Shown in pieces: positions 30,746 to 42,641 of a stretch of 64,000 nucleotides of DNA; positions within the stretch are counted from its first letter, which is position 1, and the number at the start of each line of letters is the position of its first letter. This stretch comes from Prorocentrum cordatum (taxonomy: Eukaryota > Sar > Dinophyceae > Prorocentrales > Prorocentraceae), in NCBI GenBank assembly GCA_963575745.1, contig CAUYUJ010001741.1, positions 1-64,000 of the forward strand, given 5' to 3'. The position numbers were made by a program, and so were the translations under genes. The notes below the pieces were generated by a model that did no database searches, was not told the origin of the DNA, and saw only the letters and a program-made list of their open reading frames with translations.

Positions 30746-31587
30746 GTCCTGTTGCGCGCGGCCTCGGCTAGTCCGCGCTGCCAACTCGTCCGCTCGCAGC
30801 GATCACCCCCGATGGCCGCGCGCGCGCAGTGCAGCCTCCCGCGCGCGCCCTCCATGATCGATGTCTTCGCTGACCCCCGGGCTTGACCGACGCGCCGAAG
30901 ACGCGCCGCGCTCGCGGACGCGGCGCCGACCCCACCCCCCCCTCCCCCGAAGCTGCATTCGCCCGTGCCACCCGCCCTCGCGCGACGGCCGAAGAGGTGC
31001 GACCACCGCCACGACCGTCGCCGACGTCGGCAACGCGCGCGGCCTGCGCGTCGCGGCGAGGCGCCCCCGCCCAGACCGAGCGCGTCGGAGCACGGGCGAA
31101 GAAGCACGCCGCGCGGCGCGAAACAAACTAACCCACCGACTCCCGCCCAGAAAAGCGCGGCGCGCGGAGCGGATCGAGACATTGCGACGATCCAGGGGCG
31201 CGCTGGGCGAGCAATCGGCCGCCGTCGCCGCGTGCGCCGCGAGGCAACTGCGCCCGTCGCCATACAAAATGAGGGCGTCTCCTCGGCGGCGCGGCGCCGT
31301 CAATGCAGAGCCGCGCCGCGGCCGCAAATTGCGCTTGACTTAACAGTGGGCGCGCGGGTTGCAGCCGCCGCGCGAAGCCGTCGCGACGCCAATGGAGCGG
31401 CGCGGTCGTGGTCCAGGGTGCGCAGGCGCGCGCGCGCCGTGCGCGGCTTGCCGCCGCGACGCGAGCGGCGCGCGCATGCCCCGCTCGCGAGGAGAGAAGG
31501 CGCGGCGGGAAATGCAGAGACGGATCATGGAAGGGGGTGCTGAAGATGCAACGTGCAGCTGGCATCTCGCGGGTTTCCCACCACCAC
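30746..31587. other. GC-rich stretch without a supported gene
   Basis: All frames are Arg/Ala/Pro-rich with no domain. Multiple open frames reflect extreme GC content. Confidence 0.5.
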
Positions 31588-31736
31588 CTGCGCCTCCCAA
31601 ACAATTGACACTCGGGGCGGCGACAGCCTCGCCCATACATCAAGCTGCGTGGGAGCGCGGCGTAGAAGGTGAGCGACAAGTTGACGACGGCCAGCGCCAG
31701 GAAGACGTAGCCCGCATTGTTGTAGAAGTACAAGAG
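31588..31736 (-). CDS. Possible exon with a membrane segment
   Basis: On the minus strand CCGAG|CTC begins 49 codons: LLYFYNNAGYVFLALAVVNL, SLTFYAALPRSLMYGRG and a short basic tail, ending in GGCGCAG|GTGGTG, a standard donor. The first half is a clear hydrophobic helix with aromatic lead-in, quite unlike the surrounding Arg/Ala frames. The FYxNxGY...hydrophobic pattern is loosely like membrane segments of 1,3-beta-glucan (callose) synthases, but the match is too short to name. No partner exon found nearby. Confidence 0.35.
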
Positions 31737-32330
31737 CTCGGCGGGTGGCCTGAACGCCCGTCGCCGCGAAGTTCGCGACGGCGGGGGGGGCCGCGGCTTC
31801 CCCAGTCAACGGCGCATCGTGCCGCGGCGCGCCTCTAGCCCCAGCTGCCTGGGGCCCTCAGCTGCGGGGGGGGGGGGCGAGGAAGAAGGTTGCAAGGAAG
31901 AGGAGGGTTGTTCAACCGTTGCGAGTGCGGGGAGGGGGGGCGCGCGCGCGGAGGCGCGACGGGCGGCCCAGCGGGGCGAGCCGCGACATCAGGTGACGCG
32001 GGGGGCTGAAGTCCACGATGAGACTCACGGGGGATATGCTGCGGGTGGCAGCCCGCGAGGTCCATGGAGAGCGCGACCGCCGCCCGCCGCCCGAGGCGAC
32101 GTGGCGGACATGGAATACGGCAAAACGCACCCCCGACAATCGACTTCGGCGACTGTGCGGCGACCCGAAGGCACAGCCCAAGCCAACAACTGCCTTTGAA
32201 GGACCCGACGGAACGGTCGCCAGTTCCCCCGCGGCGTCGGTGCGCCCATATCGGCTGGGATCTGCGCCGTCGGCGCAGAAGCCCAAGCCAAATTCGCGGC
32301 GTCGCAATTTTTCTGCGCATTTACGTTTCC

Positions 32331-32346
32331 CCCCCCCCCCCCCCCC
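32331..32346. repeat. Poly-C run
   Basis: A run of about 16 C within C-rich sequence (32330-32460). Confidence 0.9.
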
Positions 32347-34978
32347 ACACCCTCCTTCCTCATCGGCCCTCCCCTGCGCCACTCCTTCCCCCCCCCCTTG
32401 CCCGCGCCTGTCGCGGTCGCACCCCCCTTCCCCCCGCCCTCCTGCGCGCGCGAACCACGCCTCGCTTCTCGGGCATCAGACAACGCGCGGCGCTCGCAAC
32501 TTTTGTCGCGCGCCCAAACGTACCCGCCCTACCCCCCCCCTGCGCAACCCTCCACCCTCTGGGCACGGATATGCGCAGCTGTGGCCGCTATATACCATCA
32601 TCCAACCAAACCAGCCACTTGCTGCGCCAAACGCCCGAAAAAAAGCTAAAAAAAGGAAAAATCAGAATATAAATAAAAATGAGAAAACAAAATTAAAAAA
32701 AAAAAGATACAAAAAGGAAAAACCAAAAAATAAATAGCCCAAAAACAAACGTAAAAACAATCAATCATACAATTAAAAAATAAAAAAAAAGCCCGCAAAG
32801 CCTTCCCAGCCGCGCCCGCCAACCAAACAACCAACCACGGCTAGCACATCTTCGTGCAGCTTCCAATTGGGCAATTGCTGGGCGGTTGGATAGCGCCTGC
32901 CTCTGCCAGCGCGCCGTGGCTGCGACCGCGCGGCGGGCGCCCTTCAACTGCCATCCGTGCCCTACGTGCCGCGCGTTTCCCCTGGTGGCCCCAGGCAGCG
33001 CGCGGCGCCCGCCGCCTCTGGCACGCGCCCCCGTTCCCAAGGGCACCCCCCCAGGGCGCGGACCAGCGTTGTTGGAGCATTCGCGCGGCCATTGCCGACC
33101 GAACAAGCCAGCCAACCTGCCCGCAACGCAACAGCGCCAATCTTCCCAACCCGCCAGCCAGCCCACGAGTGGATCACATCTCCGCCCAGCGCTCGCACGG
33201 GGCACCTGCTGGAAGGCAAGGCTCGCACAACTAAGGGCGAGCGCGAACATTAGCGGCGACATCGCGAATATTGTCACGAACCTAGTTCCTATTCGGTCGC
33301 GTTCTTTGCTGCGTCATTAAAGGTGCTTCACCAATTCAATACAACGCAGCGCAATTTCACGTAACGCATCGCCGCGCAAGTTTAAACTCGCTTTTCTTCT
33401 CATCGTTCGATTCGCCTTCTTGCTGGTGCCATGCCGTGCAGTGCGTGCAGCCAGTGTGATGCAGCGTGCTGCATAGTCAGCGCCCGTCCACTAGCTCTTT
33501 AGGTGTCCTACTGGTTGCGCCATCGTTGCGTGAACCGCATTGGTGGCGACAAGTGTCATTTGGTCGGCCCTCCTCCTCCTCCCGCCCTTATCCTAGCTCC
33601 GCGGCCATGCGCCTCGCTCCTGATGTGAGTTTACGCTTTCTGCGCTCAGGGTCGGCCGTCATCCTCCTCCTCCTGATCCCCCCCTGCTCCTCCTCCTCCC
33701 GCTCCTCCTCCTCCTGCTCCTCCTCCAACCCCTCACGTGCACTCCCGCTCTCCGAAACCGACCCTCTCTTCCCCCCCCCCCCCCCAGCTCAGTCTCTCAC
33801 CCGTCCAAGTCCCATGTGGCGAAGGACCCAGTGTCCCCAGGGCCTGGCCCGCGGCGCACCTGTGCAAAACCAGCCTTCGAAGGCCTCGGCGGGCCAGCAA
33901 TAGCGAACGGGCCAACAGGTGGCCACTGATTGATCCCAGGGGTCGCGTCCAAAGACCAACGCGGCAACAATTTCGGCGGCACCTCGATGCCCAAACCGTT
34001 TTTCCAGCCACGAGGGGGCACGCGCCACACGGGACCTGAAAGCATACGACGCTGAACATGAGAGGGGCCGAGATGAATGCTTGGCGGGGGCGGGGGACAG
34101 GACCTGGGGGATGCAAGATTCGGGCAATGTGCAAACCCCAAGGGGGCTCCGAGGGCAATTTTGGAGCGTTTTACTGGCGGGAGCGGGGCGACCACGCGCC
34201 CTGGGAATTGCCAACCGTCGCCCGCAAGGCCGAGGCTTCCCGCGACTGCAAAATGAGGGCAGTCCGTCACTGCTCTGTCTCGGTGTCTGAGTTCGATCCA
34301 TTCGAATGCGACATCTGGCCACCAGGACAGGTCGGGGGAATGACTGCGCAGGTGACAGGATCTGCGGGGTTGAGCGGGAGCAGCGGGCAAAAAAAACACC
34401 ATCTCGATGGCAGCGATCCGTTGCTCCAGCTGCCTGGGCTGAGCGTCTGCATCGCTTGCGGGCGGCAGGCGGGCGACGGGCTTGAAATGGAGCGGAACGC
34501 CACGCCGCCCGTCGCGACACATGCCCGAACGCTGGAAAGGAAGAGGCCATACACAGGCTGAAGGAAATCCTGATAGAAGAGGAGGGGGGAAGAGGGGGGC
34601 GGAGTGGAGGAGGAGGGAAAGGATGCGGATGACACCACAGGGAAGGTGGAGGATGGCGGTAGGAAGAGTGGCCGTAAGAGGGCTTGGGTGGTGGATGAAG
34701 TGGAAGACAGGCAAGGAGAGAAGGATACGGGGCGGGCGGAGGAAGAGAAGGACCGTCGATCCCAAATGGTGCCTCAGGGGGCAAACGAACATATCACAAA
34801 CAACACGTCACAACATAAAGTGTGTAGCGCAGTGCATTGGGAGTGGCGGTGCAAAGGATCGGGTGGCATGCACCTCCTCACTCAACCACGGCGGCAGCTG
34901 CAAAAAACGGCCTCCTATAGCGAGACCTCGGCGTATTGTCCGCGCCCCGCTGTGGCGTGCATAACTGTCGGGGTGCGC
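32347..34978. other. Spacer without a recognisable gene
   Basis: Contents are the A-rich tract at 32638-32790, Ala/Arg/Pro-rich pseudo-frames, TCC-rich 33660-33725 and a C-run near 33774-33785. I see no coding-like segment on either strand. Confidence 0.5.
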
Positions 34979-35009
<31 letters not shown>

Positions 35010-35073
35010 GGGTGGGCGGGGGGGGGGGGGAGGGGGGGCGGGGGGGGGGGGTGGGGGGGGAGGGGGGCGGGCT
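34979..35073. repeat. Poly-G tract
   Basis: About 95 bases almost entirely G with a few T, A or C interruptions; strong G-quadruplex potential on the plus strand. Confidence 0.95.
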
Positions 35074-35982
35074 CATGTCGTTCCTCCGGAGCGGCCCTGG
35101 ACAACGTTGTTCGGTATATGGTAGGGCGGGCGGTGACAGGTTCGTTTGTGCCTGGAGCCCAACGGACAGACACTTGCAAGACATGGGCGGGACTGTTGGT
35201 AAGGCGTGCAGGGGTAGGCATTTTGAGCAGCGCAGGGCGGCGCCATGAGATCAGGAGGGGGCCCACGGGAATACGCAGCGCCTCACCCACCTACCATTAA
35301 CACAGGGGGCGGGTGCTATCCTGTCCCCAACGTAGCGCCACCGCGGGCGCAGTTGGAGCCGTCCCCCCATCCCCCTGCCAGGTTGCAAACTTCGGTCCGT
35401 CCCAAAATTGCAGGTCGGGGTTCGGTGCCCTGGGCCGCGGATCGCGGGTGGGCGGGGTCGCGGACCAACCCCCTCAAGCGTTGAACATCCCAGAAGAGGC
35501 CAGGGGGAGGGCGATGGAACGAGAGTGGCGATGACAAAGAGGGTATCGGAGAGGGAAGGGCGGGGGAGGCAGAGAGGCCGAGGATGCACATGCGATTGCG
35601 TGAGGAGGGGGGGACACGGCGGGCACAATCGGAAGGCGTACGATAATGCAGACGCGGAAGAGCACGATGCAGACAATTGGAATTGCCGACGGTGAGGGTT
35701 AGAGGGGCAGGATGGGGAGGGCGGCAGGTGAAACATGATATACCACGGCCGTTCCAAGCTTTTGTTTGTGCGGGGTGGGGTGTCGGGCGGGCAGACCCAA
35801 TCATTTCAGGCGCCGCGCGGCCCCGCCAACAAGACGTGCCACTTACTTCGTCGCCCCCCTTGCACCTTCTTTCCTCCCCGCTGCTCCTCGCTCCTCCAGG
35901 TAATCCTCCTCTTCCTGTTCCTAGTCGCCACTCAACGCTACATTGCGTTGCCTGTCACAGCAAGTTGTCTGAAACACAATGC

Positions 35983-38661
35983 TTACACGAAATCCTCGTG
36001 CTCCGAATCCTCGCCAGGGAGCTTCTCCCGCTCCTGGGCGAGAAGCACGTGCGCACCAGGAAGGGTCTTCAACCACTCCCTGGCGGCTTTCCGAGCAGCC
36101 CATGAACAATGGCACAAGCTCTTGTGCTCCCACGCAGGCGCAAAATTGTTGTACTGCTGAAGCCAACACACAAGATACCCAAGAGGCCTGCCAGTCCCCT
36201 TTGATGTCCGCTTGGCGTGACGGCCAACGCGGTTCTTCCTACAATACTGGCTGGTGCGAAGGTCAATGGCCTTCCCCTTCCTAGGCTTACGCTCCTTCCC
36301 ATCACGATGCATCTCGTCATGGCAATACGCGTAGAACCCAGAAGTGTCGTAATGAGTGATCGTGCCAAGGCCAGGTATATCGAATGTGACAACACCATGC
36401 TCCCGAAGATCAGGCTCGTCAGCAACGGCGGGCGGAGGCGCTGGAAGATGAGGTGGCGGTTCATCTCCGCCGACTGCATCGCCGCCCCCGTCTCCCCCTC
36501 CTGGACCACCATGGCTCTCGTCGCCGTCGCCTGAGCCACCGCTCTCGGACTGCGGCGGCGTCGGCCCAGCGAGGGAGGACAGCTCGTCGGCCTTGACATC
36601 GGCATCCCCATGGCCAGGGTCCTCGATATCCATGGTGCTGCCCTCGCCGTCACTCTCCGCGTCGGCACCCGCCTGCGACCGCCACGAAGCCAGCATCTGC
36701 TTCGCGGTCAGCTTCTTGGCCTTCTGAGGGTTCCAACACTCATGGGCAACCCCGCCAAACCACGAAGCAACGTCAAGATGCCGAGCGTGAATCGTGCCGA
36801 CGAGCTCGGGGGAGTAGCAGACGCGGAAGAAGCACGCGTCCCACGCCCAGTCGACGGGGAACTCACGCACGGCCTTCCAGTCGGTGAAGTTCCTCAGGGT
36901 AGAGGTGAGCCGCACGCGGTCCAAGGCGATCCGCCCAGGGTTGTCCTCCATGCGCCGCGAGACGTCATCGACCTCCTGTCCATCAGCGAGCCGCATCTCG
37001 TGGATGTAGAGCGTGAACGGCTTCAGCTTCACGTCGGCTAGAAAGAACCAGCGGGCAGCAGGCTGCAGCCCGTCTCCGCCCGCGCCCGCGTCGGCGCGCG
37101 GAGGGACTGGGACGGCCAACATGACGATCTCGCCGTTCATCAACGCGTCCTGCCCGTCGCTCTTGGGGAACTGGGAAGACACGATGCGGTGGAGCTTGCC
37201 CCGCATGGATGCGTGCGCCTTCCCCTGCGGCCCGCACATGCACGCGTTGGCCGCGTGGCATAGTCGGGACGCAAGCGGCGGCGGGTTGGACGCCTTGTCG
37301 GCGACCTCAGGGACAGGTGCGTGCTGTATGGTGTTATGAACGGCAGCCCATATATCATCAAGATGCTGGCGAATGGCACGGGCATGGTGATGCCGACCTC
37401 CATGAGATAACATTGACGTCGCAAGTCTCGTGAAGCTCTTGTTCTTGTACTCCACGTGCTGGAACCCATCCACGGAAGTCGGCGCGATCGACGCGTCCGG
37501 AGCGTTGGCTTTGGCGCCGTCGCCAATGCTGCCCATGACACGCTCCGCCGCGTCCCTCGAGACGTTCAGGTCGTACGCTTTCAGGCGGTCCAGCTCGTCT
37601 TTCTGCAAGGCCCTCTGCGTCAGCGCATCCTGCCTCCGATACCGACTCGCCGACGCAAGGCTGCTCCAATCGGGGGCCGCGAAACCGCCGACTGCGAGGA
37701 CGCCGTCGGCAGCGCCAACGCCGTGCCCAGCAAGCGGCTCGCGGACGGCAGCTCGCTGGCGCCGACGCCCCAACGGGTGCGCCGAGCCGTGCGCAGCAGC
37801 CAAGCTCGCAGCGGCAGCCCGCTCCGTCAGCTCACGGAACGCCTCGGGTGACAAGTTCGCGTACTGCGTGCTCAGCCATGGGAAAGACGGCATCTCCTCG
37901 GGCGTCTTATCGGCCTTCTGGTCGCTGCAGAACACGTTCCACTCTGACAGCTTGCGCTTCTTCTGAGCGCAAGGCCCGTCGCCCCCAGGACCTGCATCGT
38001 CGTCATCTTCGCCAACTGCCGCGTCAGACGGCTTCTCGTTGAAAGCCTTCTGCCATATTCCAGCCGCCTGCTTCTGCATTCCCTTGGAGATCCATTCAGC
38101 GTTCATCCCATGAATATCAATGGGCCGACCCTGCGGCGACCAGCCCAACACGAAACGGCGAAGCACGGAATGGTTTCTCTCGATCGCAACCTGGTCGCGG
38201 CGGGCTTTCAATGCAATCGACCTCAACTCCATGGCAGCGTCAACGGTGCCCAGGCCACCATGGTGGCTGGTAAAATGCCTTGGGAAAGAATCCATGCGCT
38301 TGGGGCACGTCATATCACCTGCGACCTCTGCCACTAGGGCGTCGTTGGAGAGAGTGCCAAACATCTTATATGGATAATTACTGAGCTCGTCAACAAGGTC
38401 ATGAAAGCGGGAAGCGCTGCGCGCAAGCATCTGGAACGCAATAGTCTGATACACGTGGGTGCGGTCTCTGACTGGAAGGCCATCGAAACCACAGTCGTCC
38501 ATGATGAGCGCGTGGCAAGCATCGATGGCACTACGCTCCTCCTTAGCAAGAAACGCAGCTTCCAATTGGGACGACCGACGCACGTGGGGATGAGGACCGC
38601 ATGCCGAAGCTCGGTCCAACTCCATCCGTCTCTGCTTTCTCTCCCAATCCACCAAGCCCAA
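35983..38661 (-). CDS. Large 3' exon of an unknown, probably expanded dinoflagellate gene
   Basis: 892 codons from a TTG at 38661 to TAA at 35983; the real exon may start at one of the AG sites at 38650-38690. Parts in order: helical LVDELSNYPYKMFGTLSNDA region with CPKRMDSFPRHFTSHHG; an acidic linker and KKRKLSEW; helical ALQKDELDRLKAYDLNVSRD; a Cys/His-containing globular part (NACMCGPQGKAH; FPVDWAWDACFFRVCYSP); a Gly/Asp/Pro-rich linker; and a C-terminal module with GRPLGYLVCWLQQ and ARKAAREWL. The last module matches my memory of the C-terminus of a large family in dinoflagellate genomes. No enzymatic motif is certain. It lies downstream of, and likely joins, the exons at 40286-41996. Confidence 0.65.
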   Translation of the reverse strand: MGLVDWERKQRRMELDRASACGPHPHVRRSSQLEAAFLAKEERSAIDACHALIMDDCGFDGLPVRDRTHVYQTIAFQMLARSASRFHDLVDELSNYPYKMFGTLSNDALVAEVAGDMTCPKRMDSFPRHFTSHHGGLGTVDAAMELRSIALKARRDQVAIERNHSVLRRFVLGWSPQGRPIDIHGMNAEWISKGMQKQAAGIWQKAFNEKPSDAAVGEDDDDAGPGGDGPCAQKKRKLSEWNVFCSDQKADKTPEEMPSFPWLSTQYANLSPEAFRELTERAAAASLAAAHGSAHPLGRRRQRAAVREPLAGHGVGAADGVLAVGGFAAPDWSSLASASRYRRQDALTQRALQKDELDRLKAYDLNVSRDAAERVMGSIGDGAKANAPDASIAPTSVDGFQHVEYKNKSFTRLATSMLSHGGRHHHARAIRQHLDDIWAAVHNTIQHAPVPEVADKASNPPPLASRLCHAANACMCGPQGKAHASMRGKLHRIVSSQFPKSDGQDALMNGEIVMLAVPVPPRADAGAGGDGLQPAARWFFLADVKLKPFTLYIHEMRLADGQEVDDVSRRMEDNPGRIALDRVRLTSTLRNFTDWKAVREFPVDWAWDACFFRVCYSPELVGTIHARHLDVASWFGGVAHECWNPQKAKKLTAKQMLASWRSQAGADAESDGEGSTMDIEDPGHGDADVKADELSSLAGPTPPQSESGGSGDGDESHGGPGGGDGGGDAVGGDEPPPHLPAPPPAVADEPDLREHGVVTFDIPGLGTITHYDTSGFYAYCHDEMHRDGKERKPRKGKAIDLRTSQYCRKNRVGRHAKRTSKGTGRPLGYLVCWLQQYNNFAPAWEHKSLCHCSWAARKAAREWLKTLPGAHVLLAQEREKLPGEDSEHEDFV

Positions 38662-40285
38662 TAGAGCGCAGGCGAGTGAGGCAAGCTACTCACACGTCCC
38701 TCCCCCACACCATCGGCGAGGGGTCGCCGCCGCCCGCTCCCGCGCCTCCCACGCGCAGCCTGGGCGGCAGGGGCGGCCGTCGCGGATGGCCCAAGATGGC
38801 TCCCACGCGTAGCGCCGAAGACCTAGAGGACCCAAGAATGCCCACTCTACCCGAACACAGCCCAACGCGGCACCGCCCGCGCCCCAGGGATCTCCAGTGC
38901 AGATCCTCGGCGGCATCGCGCAAGCACGACTTGCGTGCAAAGGGCGCGCCGCGCAAGCCAACCCAATCAGAACGCACGAAGAGGATGCAAGCGAGTCCTT
39001 ACATCCCCGCGTCGCTCGGCCCCCCAAGACGTCAATATGCCCCCAGGGTGGCTCGACGCAATCCCGAGACGCGCCCGCGCGAGCCCCAGAGACGCGCTAA
39101 GAACGCAAATGAATGACCCAAGAGCCCCCGCCCCCAGAGACGCCGAAGACCCGATGCTGGGGTTCCATCCAGGCCGCCCCACGCCGAATGAAAACGTTGG
39201 TTTGGCCGATCAACGGCAACGTGCCCCCGAGAGGACACCGACGGCCGCTGCGGCGGTGCCGAGAGAACCCCAGGACGCGCGCGCGAGGGCACCCCTATGG
39301 ACGCCCACAAGGCCAAGATCAGCACCCACGACGCACCGAATGGCAGCTAACAACAAGCAAAGCACACGCGCGCCCCAAGACACACGCGAACCACCCGCCG
39401 ACAACACAACCAAACGTAGGCAGGCGCCAATAAACCGCACGCACAACAGCCCTCGCCGTCGCGCCGCGGGCTGAAACCCGACAAGGCCAACGCAACGGCG
39501 GGGCACGCCAAAACCAATGCGACCACACCGCGGTCGCGCTCAGTTGACAGTCAGCTTGCGCGTTGGCCAGAGCCAGAACGATCGTGCTTGACCCTGTGTT
39601 TTTTTTGTACAGGCTGTGGTTGTGTCGCGCGCGTGGTCGCTCTGCTGCGCTGTTGACGAACAAAAACTCGCCCCACCTCGTTCCCCCCCACCCCCCCCAC
39701 CCACCTCCGCAAGCATCTACGCCCGCCCCCTTACCCTCCTCACCTCCACCTACTCCTCCCCATCCGTTCCTCCTCGACCGCGCTCCCTGGGGCACGGCGA
39801 CCCCGAGCGTTTTGTTTCAGCGCGCGTCGCCCGCTGTCCTCTGATTAGGAAAACCCGTTCGGACGCCGCCGCTGGGAGTTTGGGCTGGCGGGGAAGCGCG
39901 AAGCGTCACGACTTTACACTAGTTAACCCGATAAAACTGTACATGAAATCTGCGTGTATGAAAGCAACTCGGCACATGATGACGCAATCCTGCAGCACGA
40001 GGCCAGTGTCGCACCATTCCAAGACAGATTGACGATATTTACTCTGTTCTGTTCGTCTGGCCTCCCAGACGCCTTGCCCGTCGGCCTCCCCTGAGGGAGG
40101 GCGCGGCAACTAAGCGTTCGCGTCGGCATCAAGCACGCAGCACGCCCCCCTGGCCGCAAGGGCAACGCGCGCAACAAGGCGCGCGCCGTGAGCGCCTTCA
40201 CGGCGTCCGTCCACTTGCGGCCAGGCGGGCATGGGGCATGCGTGATGCGCGGAGCAAGCGCGCAGTGAGCCAACCCCCATCGCAC
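38662..40285. other. Probable intron between host exons
   Basis: It lies between the donor at 40285 and the 892-codon exon on the minus strand. No coding-like frame. It holds CCCAAGA-rich sequence (38780-39250) and one copy of a ~30-base dispersed repeat (39881-39911). Part of the gene could still be hidden here, since splice phases on the two sides were not matched. Confidence 0.4.
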
Positions 40286-40638
40286 CTGCAAAAGCAACGC
40301 CAGCGCCGCCTGCTGGAGCGCCATCGCCGACGTCATCGCCGCCATGGGGCGCCGCGCCAAGGGCTCCGCCGCCGCCCGCGCCGACGTCGTCAGCGATGGC
40401 GGGCGCAGGGCCACCCCCGTCAGCGAGGGCGGGAATTGCAGCGGGTGGCCCCGCAGCGGGGACATGCCCAGCAGGCCCGCCGTCGTCTTTGAGCAACTTA
40501 CAGAAGCGTCGGTAGATGGGGTCAAAGAGGCCATGCACGACCGCTAGGACACCGATCCACGAGGGCCCCTTCTCCCAGCAGGTCCAGCCTCTCCCAGGAT
40601 AACTGTGAAGCTCGCGATTGACTACGGCATCAACGAAC
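40286..40638 (-). CDS. Middle exon of the unknown dinoflagellate gene
   Basis: Minus-strand acceptor TTTGTGTTCAG|GTT at 40639 and donor TTTTGCAG|GTGCG at 40285 delimit 353 bases. The frame reads FVDAVVNRELHSYPGRGWTC, WEKGPSWIGVLAVVHGLFDP, IYRRFCKLLKDDG, then an Ala/Gly/Pro-rich low-complexity part. The first half, with Trp and a helical VHGLFDPIYRRFC, is what follows the YVPAGT motif in related predicted proteins, which links it to the 40911-41996 exon. The phase at the acceptor (2) does not fit the obvious upstream donor (phase 0), so an exon is missing or the copy is damaged. Confidence 0.5.
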
Positions 40639-40910
40639 CTGAACACAAAACGAGATTGGACCACACAACAGGCGACGGCAAATTGCCAACGAACCCGCAC
40701 CTGGCCAAGCCGAGTACCCCCTGAGATTGGCATGGGCGCCCATCCACCCCCCCCATACCCGCTCCCAGGCCGCCAGAGTCCCTCCCCGACCGCCCGCCGC
40801 CCGAAACCAGTCGAACCCCGCATGCTTAAGCAAGAGGGGTGTCATACCAATCTCGGGGTCTGTCTCGGCCAGACGCGGTGCGGCGCCGTTGACATGTTGG
40901 CGTCGCCTAC

Positions 40911-41996
40911 CTCGTCGGGCGTCCCTGCTGGGACATACGTCTCCACGACGTCCTCATCGTCCCAATCGCCGCCGCACATGGCCAGCAACAGGGCTCGCAA
41001 TGACAAGTTCTCCTTTGTTCTCGGGAGCACCATGTCAAGCTTCCTCTCGTTAACACGTCGCATCTCGGCGGACGGCATGCCACGTATGATTTTCATGCGT
41101 TCCAGGATGACATATCGGGCTGCAGCTCGAAACACCTTTCTGTGATTCCCAAATCTCAACGACAACACTGCATGCACCATATAACTGTGAGCAAGCCTCA
41201 GAGGAACTGCCGAGCGTTCCCGCACAGTCGCGCCCTTGTGGGCAAAACACAGGAGGCGCAACGACGGCGCGCCGAGCACATGCTCAAGCGCGCGCTCTGC
41301 GCGTGCAATGGCAGCATCACCGTCAGTGCAGCTCACGCGATATACCCTCTTGCACAGAGCAGCAATAGCGTCCCACCCCACAAATTGCATGACGAATCGG
41401 CAAGCGATAAAATAACACTCGGCCGTGCACCTCCCAACATTTAAAATCGGCACGGGCACGTCGAACGTAAACACAGTGTACGTGCCATTTACATGAACCA
41501 GCAACGACATCGAACATTCCACCTGCAACAGCTTAGTCGGGGCCTTATCTCTAGCAGCGCCTACGCGCCAGAACGGATCATCAGCAGCCAGCGCGCTGGC
41601 AAGATGCTCGAAACCTGGAGGCAGAATGGAGTCACTAGCATTCTCTGGAACAATCACCGACATTGGGGTCTCATCATACCGAGTGGTGAATATCGCGCAC
41701 ACGACGCGCCCCAACTGTCTCATCACATCTACAATGACGGTTGTGATCAAAAGTTTCACCATGAAAATGTGCAACACTAGCGAGCAAATCGAGAACAAAC
41801 ACTTCATGCCCCGCAGGGTTCGGCGGTCAACGCCGTGCTCCTCTCCCTGGGTCTTGAAACTCCCCTTGGTGCAAACCTCTGTGGACGAGACGAGGCCTAC
41901 GATACGAGCTGATTCAGCATCATCAAGGGGCAAGTGTTGGTTGGCGGCGGCCATGCACACGATTGCGCTCACGGCCTGGCCAACCGACTCCACGTG
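40911..41996 (-). CDS. 5' exon of the unknown dinoflagellate gene
   Basis: Acceptor CCCCAG|CACGTG at 41997; donor GACGAG|GTAGGC at 40910 (the frame stays open to 40842). About 360 residues: a hydrophobic helix near residue 70-95 (FSICSLVLHIFMVKLLITTV), then FTTRYDETPMSV, KLLQVECSMSLLV, a central GWDAIAALCKRVYRVSCTDG with LRLLCFAHKGATV, a helical RKVFRAAARYVILERMK, and CGGDWDDEDVVETYVPAGTP at the end. The Asp/Cys...His spacing in the middle is reminiscent of RNase-H-fold nucleases, but this is a guess. Because it starts at an acceptor, at least one more 5' exon should lie above 42000. Confidence 0.55.
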
Positions 41997-42641
41997 CTGG
42001 GGGGAACCTCGGGCCGCGCCAGCGGCAGCGTCGTGACCTCAGGAGGGCGCGGGATCGAGGACCCCCCCGCCTGCCTAGTCCGCCAACCCGCTAAGAGGAC
42101 CAAAGCGTGCCGACAGTCCCACAAGCATGCAGCACCGCCCCAAGGCGCCCAAGATGGCCCCGCGACCCCGCACAAAAAGTCCCCAATAATGCTCCCGATG
42201 GGCCCAGTCGCATCCCTTGGCCAATAGCTCCACGACAGGTCCCCCAAGAGACCTCACGACACCGCGCACTGCCCGTTCTGGCGCCCACGCGCCCGCTTTG
42301 GCCTAACTTTGTTTCTAACTACCGCGCGGATCCCATGTGCAATGTCGCGGTCGGCGCCGATATTTCTATTGGCGCGTGCTCCCACGCCTCATCGAATATA
42401 TCGTTTCTGGATTGGTCGGCGGAGACGCGCACAGCGCCAGAACCTAAACGGCCACGGGGGCAAGTGCTGAAGGCAAGAGCGGCGCATCCAAGAGGTCGCC
42501 CTAGGTGGCTCCAAGTCGGCCGACGATGGCCAAACTATATTCCGAGGCGACGCCCAAACAAGACGACGGCCAATAGTGCCCAAGACGGCTCCCAAACGAC
42601 CCAAAACTGAGTTGCCCCAAAATTGCACCCGCCCCTCAATT
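41997..42641. other. Spacer or upstream intron
   Basis: No coding-like frame on either strand. Words of the CCCAAGATGGC type recur (42147, 42577), as at 38785 and 48445. Confidence 0.4.

Noticed and set aside
40842-40910. Direct splice of the 40911 donor to the 40638 acceptor as a complete junction
   Set aside because: Phases do not match (0 versus 2); left as unresolved rather than forced.
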